This document shows positions 6,949-10,943 of a stretch of 10,943 nt of DNA, one piece after another (the first letter of the stretch is position 1; each line of letters starts with the position of its first letter). A program made the translations under genes and the position numbers. Below the pieces are notes generated by a model. The model was not told where the DNA came from, made no database searches, and saw only the letters and a program-made list of their open reading frames with translations. The DNA comes from Antrodiella citrinella. Lineage: Eukaryota; Basidiomycota; Agaricomycetes; Polyporales; Steccherinaceae. The stretch lies in NCBI GenBank assembly GCA_004802725.1, contig SGPM01000587.1:1-10943 (forward strand). The letters are read 5' to 3'.

Positions 6949-9900
6949 ATGTCGGCTGAGACCTCAGAATGGCGGCACCAGTCAGCGGACGGTCTCGACT
7001 CATACAGCGTCTACGTAGGTTCTCTGGAAATACCGGACCTTGACACTAGAGACTATCGCTTGGTGAAGCTCAAGAACGGGCTCTCTGCAATGCTCGTTCA
7101 TGATCCCGCATCCGACAAAGCTGCAGCTTGCCTCACCATTGCTGTAGGCGCGCTTCATGATCCCGTGAGTCGTCTTGCTTGCTTCATGTGACTAACAAGT
7201 GTGCTGATATCACGCAGGTCGATGTACCAGGTTTGGCGCACTTCTGTGAACACATGCTATCGAAGGTATGGCTTCGACTAACAACGTATGCGCCATGATC
7301 ATTGATCGACGATCGCTTTAAGGGATCCGAACTGTACCCCGCTGAAAACGATTTCCTATCAGTAAGTATGAACTGATCAACTGATCTTTTGACGGTTTAG
7401 TCATGCTTTTCTGTAGTTCATCTCGTCCAACGGTGGTACACGCAACGCCAGCACGGGTGGATCTTATCAAGAGTATTGGTTCTCCATTAAACCGACATTA
7501 CTCTCTCAGGCTCTCCCCCGTCTCGCCGCGTTCTTCCATTCCCCTCTTTTTACTCCGAATTTGACGGCACGTGAAATCCACGCTGTTGATTCCGAGAACA
7601 AGCGAAACTTGCAGAACGATTCGCGTAGGCTTTTCCAACTTGGGAAGAGTCTTAGTGCTCCTGACCACCCGTGGCGCAAGTTCAGCACCGGGAACTTCGC
7701 GACGCTGACTGAAGCTGCGCGGAAGGAAGTTGAGAAAGGCGGGCATATACCCAGCAACGAGGAAGAAAATGAGGGGGATGGTGGTCCGGTGGGTCGTGAA
7801 ACCAGGAGAAGACTGGTGGAGTGGTGGGAACAGGAATATTGCGCTGGTCGCATGGCACTGACTATTATTGGCAAAGGTGGGTGGGTGTTGCACATGATAG
7901 AATCTCATCTAACGGTTTTACAGAATCTCTCGACGAACTCACCAGTATGACAGTACCCATCTTTTCACGTATCCTCAATCGAGGTTTGGATCCACGGCCT
8001 TCAATCAAGGAGCCGGCGTGGGGACCTTCTGAAATGGGTGTACGTACCAAGCAGCCTGAACAGTGCTATAACGAAACTGCTGACGCTTTCCTATCCCAGA
8101 ACTTAGTCTTTGTGAAGACAGTCAAAGACTATCATGGTTTCAATCTGTCATTCCTCCTGCCTAGCCAGGCCTTGAACTTCGAGACCAAACCTGTTCACTT
8201 CATTACTCACTTCATCGGACACGAAGGCCCTGGAAGTCTCTGCGCCCATCTGAAGAAGAAGGGTTGGCTGGTCGATATATCCGCCGGACTCAGCGGAGGA
8301 AATCGTGATGTCCAGGCACTGAAGATCAGCGGCGAGCTGACAAGGGAGGGGTACCGTAGGTGGAACCATCTGTTGCGTATGCTGATGTTCTGAATGTTCC
8401 CTCCGCAGTGCACTATGAGGAGGTCGTACTCGCTGTATTCAACTACATATCCCTCTTAAAATCTTCGCCGTTGGAGCTATACCATTACGAGGAGCAGAAC
8501 AAGCTATCAAACGTACAGTTCCGGTTCCGCGAGAAGTCTCAGCCCAACACCTACGCTTCATGGGTTTGCGACCAGCTCCTCGAGCCGTATCCTCCTGCCT
8601 GGATTTTGAGCGGATCCTTACTGCCCAGGCGATGGGACGAGCAATTGGTGCGAGATACACTGGCTTTGCTCAAGCCAGAGAAGGCACGCGTGATGATCAT
8701 GGCCAAACAACATGACCCTGCTGTCGTGGAGGATGCCGTTTGGGAGGCGGAAAGATGGTACGGGACTGAGTACTCAGTCAAAAAGCTAAGACCGGAATTC
8801 GTCGAAAGGGTCAGTAAACTCTGCCCGCTTCAGCCAGATTCTCCCATAATGACGTCTTGCCCCTAGGCAAACCTCCCGAATGCGAACAATGAGTTGTATA
8901 TCCCTGGCCCAAATCCATACATTCCTGAAGATCTGTCTGTTGATCGCAAGGAAACTGTCGAGGTAATGGAGCTGCTGAGGGTGTGCTGTCAAATGCTCAC
9001 ATTCGTCATACTCAGCCTGCTCAACTACCGACTTGTATCCGGAAGAATGATATTTCTACTCTTTGGTTCAAGAAAGACGATCAATATTGGGTGCCTAGGG
9101 CTCATGTCAAGGTCGATATCCGAAGGTAGGCCCGTTGGTCTGGATGTCGTCACCTTGGCTAATTGTGCATATGGACAGCCCGCTCGCGTACACAACGCCA
9201 CGACATGCCGTTCTGACGCGGTAAGAGCTATTTGCTGAAGTATCTGCACATCGTGCTGAAATGTATTCAGACTTCTCACGGATCTTCTGGAGGATGACCT
9301 CGCTGAGGTTACATATGATGCACAGCTAGCTGGGCTTAAGTTGTCCGTCACTACTCACAGGGGTGGGATCGTCGTGTCAGTGAGCGGATACAATGACAAG
9401 CTCAGCGTGCTTCTTGACACTGTACTTGGACGACTTAAAACGTTAGTCGTGAAATCCGATAGATTGGACGTGATGAAGGAGCAGGTGCGCGAGTTGGGTC
9501 TTTCTTGGACATGCAGTCCCTGACATCTCTTGCCAAAGCTTGAAAGAGAATTCGAAAACTTCTACATTAGACAGCCATCCATTCTATCCGAGCATTACAT
9601 GTCCTGTGCGCTGACACCCGTGGTCTGGACACCGGAAGATAAACTGCATGAGCTATCGTGTGAGGTCGCATCTTATGTTGACTCGAGCTGAGCTGATCTG
9701 TTGATTTTGTAGATGTTACTGTAGAGGACGTTGAACGTCACAAGAACGAGCTTTTGAGTAGGATCTACATTGAAGCCCTAATTACCGGTAATGTACATGA
9801 CGAGGTAGCACACTTCTGATGACCTTTGCATTATTCGGTTCTAACTGCATTCTCTCAGCGGGCTGTGGCCATCATCGAGGCTGCTGAGAGACAACTAGAT

Positions 9901-10943
9901 GCACGACCTCTGACTGTGGCTGAACGTCCTCGTAGTCGCTCGCTGCTACTCCCTCATAGTAACCTTATCCGAGCTGATATTTTTTATAACGCTCATACGA
10001 TTCCCATGTAGGCTCCAACTTCGTCATGGAAAAGACTGTAGCAGACGCCAAAGAATTGAACTCCAGTTTGCTATACTACTGCCAATTTGGTGACATCGCG
10101 GACACTCGTCTCAGATGTATCCTCCGTCTTCTCGTGCATTCTCTCAGAGAGCCTTCCTTCAGCCAGCTCAGGACGGTCGAGCAGCTTGGGTATGTTCAAT
10201 TCTACTGTCACCTTCCCTTACGCTTCCGCTAAGCAGGTTTGGACTACTAGATATATCGTTGCAACTTCGTTCTGGGGTGCCACGGGTTCCATGGGGCTAG
10301 GTTTGAAGATACAAAGTCTGAGGGCGCCGTCCTATTTGGAGCAAAGAGTAGACGCGTTTTATAGACAGTTCCGTGACGCACTGGCGACTGTGTCCCTAGA
10401 GGACTTTCAGAGTCAGAAGGATGGCCTCGTCATCAAGTTGTTAGAACGCGAGAAGAACCTCCGTGGCGAGGCGTCCCGATTCTGGAGTCACATCAAGTCT
10501 GGATACTATGACTTCCTAGAACGTAAGTTATCTCATCCTTTCCCTTCCTATACATGTCTCATTCTGGATGATACCAGATGAAACGGACTCCACGACAGTC
10601 AACGATCTGTCTTTGCAAGAGGTCCTAGTCGCCTTCGACCGTTTTGTATTACCATCGTCTCGGACTCGCAAGAAGATGTCCGTTCACTTGGTATCGCAGC
10701 AGCTCAAGGAAGAGCAATCAGCACCCGATGGTAGCGTTCTGGTGACAGACGAAAGGACATTCAAGGCTAGCGTGCCATGTTCTACCGCTGCGATCCCGGT
10801 CAGGGTTCGTGTATCCGGTGTCGTAGAGAAGAGCCGGATGAGGCTTCTACCGAGGGAAAGGGAAGAAAGGAAGAAGAAAGAAAGAAAGAGGGATTCGTGG
10901 GGGAGGACCGGCGTAAGCGCGTCCGATTCGGGAGGGAAAGCGA
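6949..10943 (+). CDS. M16 metallopeptidase, insulysin/Ste23 family, 16 exons, 3' end open
   Basis: Zinc peptidase of the inverzincin family. Yeast Ste23 and mammalian insulin-degrading enzyme are chambered enzymes that cut short peptides; Ste23 also processes the a-factor precursor. The spliced frame gives 1062 residues with no stop by the window edge (Ste23 has 1027). HFCEH at residues 80-84 (7239-7253) supplies two zinc His and the catalytic Glu. E161 in AVDSENKRN is the third ligand, 77 residues after the second His, the same spacing as in insulin-degrading enzyme (H112 to E189). Later landmarks are GHEGPGSL, LWFKKDDQYWVPRAHV, SGYNDKLSVLL, LRTVEQLGY (residues 843-851; R844 and Y851 match the peptide-binding Arg/Tyr) and ASRFWSHIKSGYYDFL. 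The start fits: about 30 residues precede the conserved YRLVKLKNGLSAMLVHDP. After FKASVPCSTAAIPV the frame turns Lys/Arg-rich and low-complexity, so the true end is probably set by an unseen intron or stop. No broken frame was found. Confidence 0.92.
7165..10577 (+). other. Fifteen short GT-AG introns of the peptidase gene
   Basis: Predicted introns: 7165-7217, 7266-7322, 7362-7416, 7877-7923, 8356-8408, 8810-8866, 8963-9015, 9126-9178, 9221-9270, 9485-9538, 9660-9712, 9805-9858, 9959-10011, 10190-10250 and 10523-10577. All are GT...AG, 47-61 nt long, six of exactly 53 nt, and all junctions keep the M16 frame. Branch-like CTAAC is visible in the first, second and twelfth, and CTGAT in the third. 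Three exons are tiny: 48 nt (7218-7265, carrying HFCEH), 39 nt (7323-7361) and 42 nt (9179-9220). Least certain: the intron at 10190-10250 uses the second of two nearby acceptors (TAG at 10250, not CAG at 10236), because only that restores EQLGYIV. The donor at 7877 has a twin four bases downstream. Confidence 0.85.
10852..10893 (+). repeat. Purine-only tract, GAAA/GAAG-rich
   Basis: Forty-two consecutive A/G bases made of GGAAAG, GAAGAA and GAAA units. Read in the peptidase frame it gives an Arg/Glu/Lys run. It lies after the last recognisable M16 residues, so it may be noncoding 3' sequence, or a charged tail if translated. Confidence 0.6.

Noticed and set aside
7498..7908. Two long minus-strand open frames opposite peptidase exon 4
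   Set aside because: They are shadows of the strongly coding plus-strand exon; the plus frame carries conserved M16 residues.
10190..10260. Apparent frameshift and TAG in the peptidase after EQLG
   Set aside because: Moving the acceptor from CAG at 10236 to TAG at 10250 restores EQLGYIVATSFWG without any break.

Overview
The window looks like nuclear DNA from a filamentous basidiomycete, most likely an agaricomycete. Genes are split by many very short GT-AG introns: 15 introns of 47-61 nt can be placed in one gene, six of them exactly 53 nt, and several carry CTAAC- or CTGAT-type branch sites. The window also holds a relic of a kinase-like family that I know from agaricomycetes. Nothing bacterial, viral or CRISPR-like was seen. 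This assignment rests on gene style and remembered families; no database search was run.

Layout. (1) 1-247, minus: open reading frame running off the left edge, unrecognised, preceded by about 450 bp with no minus-strand ATG. (2) 248-1440: no convincing gene. (3) about 1440-3629, minus: large kinase-like gene whose motifs and introns remain recognisable but whose frame is broken at several places, so a pseudogene (or a badly sequenced allele). (4) 3630-5069: sparse, with an AT-rich palindrome and one weak small secreted-protein candidate. (5) 5070-5368, plus: weak two-exon candidate. (6) 5346-6040, minus: unrecognised two-exon gene with a TATA box just upstream. (7) 6144-6718, minus: unrecognised three-exon gene. 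(8) 6949 to the right edge, plus: 16-exon M16 metallopeptidase of the insulysin/Ste23 family, intact across all 15 predicted splice junctions. Its end is not resolved before the window closes.

The genes do not form an obvious pathway. The strongest functional statement is the M16 peptidase: the zinc motif HFCEH, the third zinc ligand 77 residues downstream, and the C-half LRTxEQLGY substrate-binding motif are all present. It shares a 230-bp divergent promoter interval with the minus-strand gene at 6144-6718. I found no convincing new multi-gene system. The most informative items are the decayed kinase next to a clean peptidase gene, the divergent sequence around the peptidase active site, and a stop-free 3n intron in the 6144-6718 gene.
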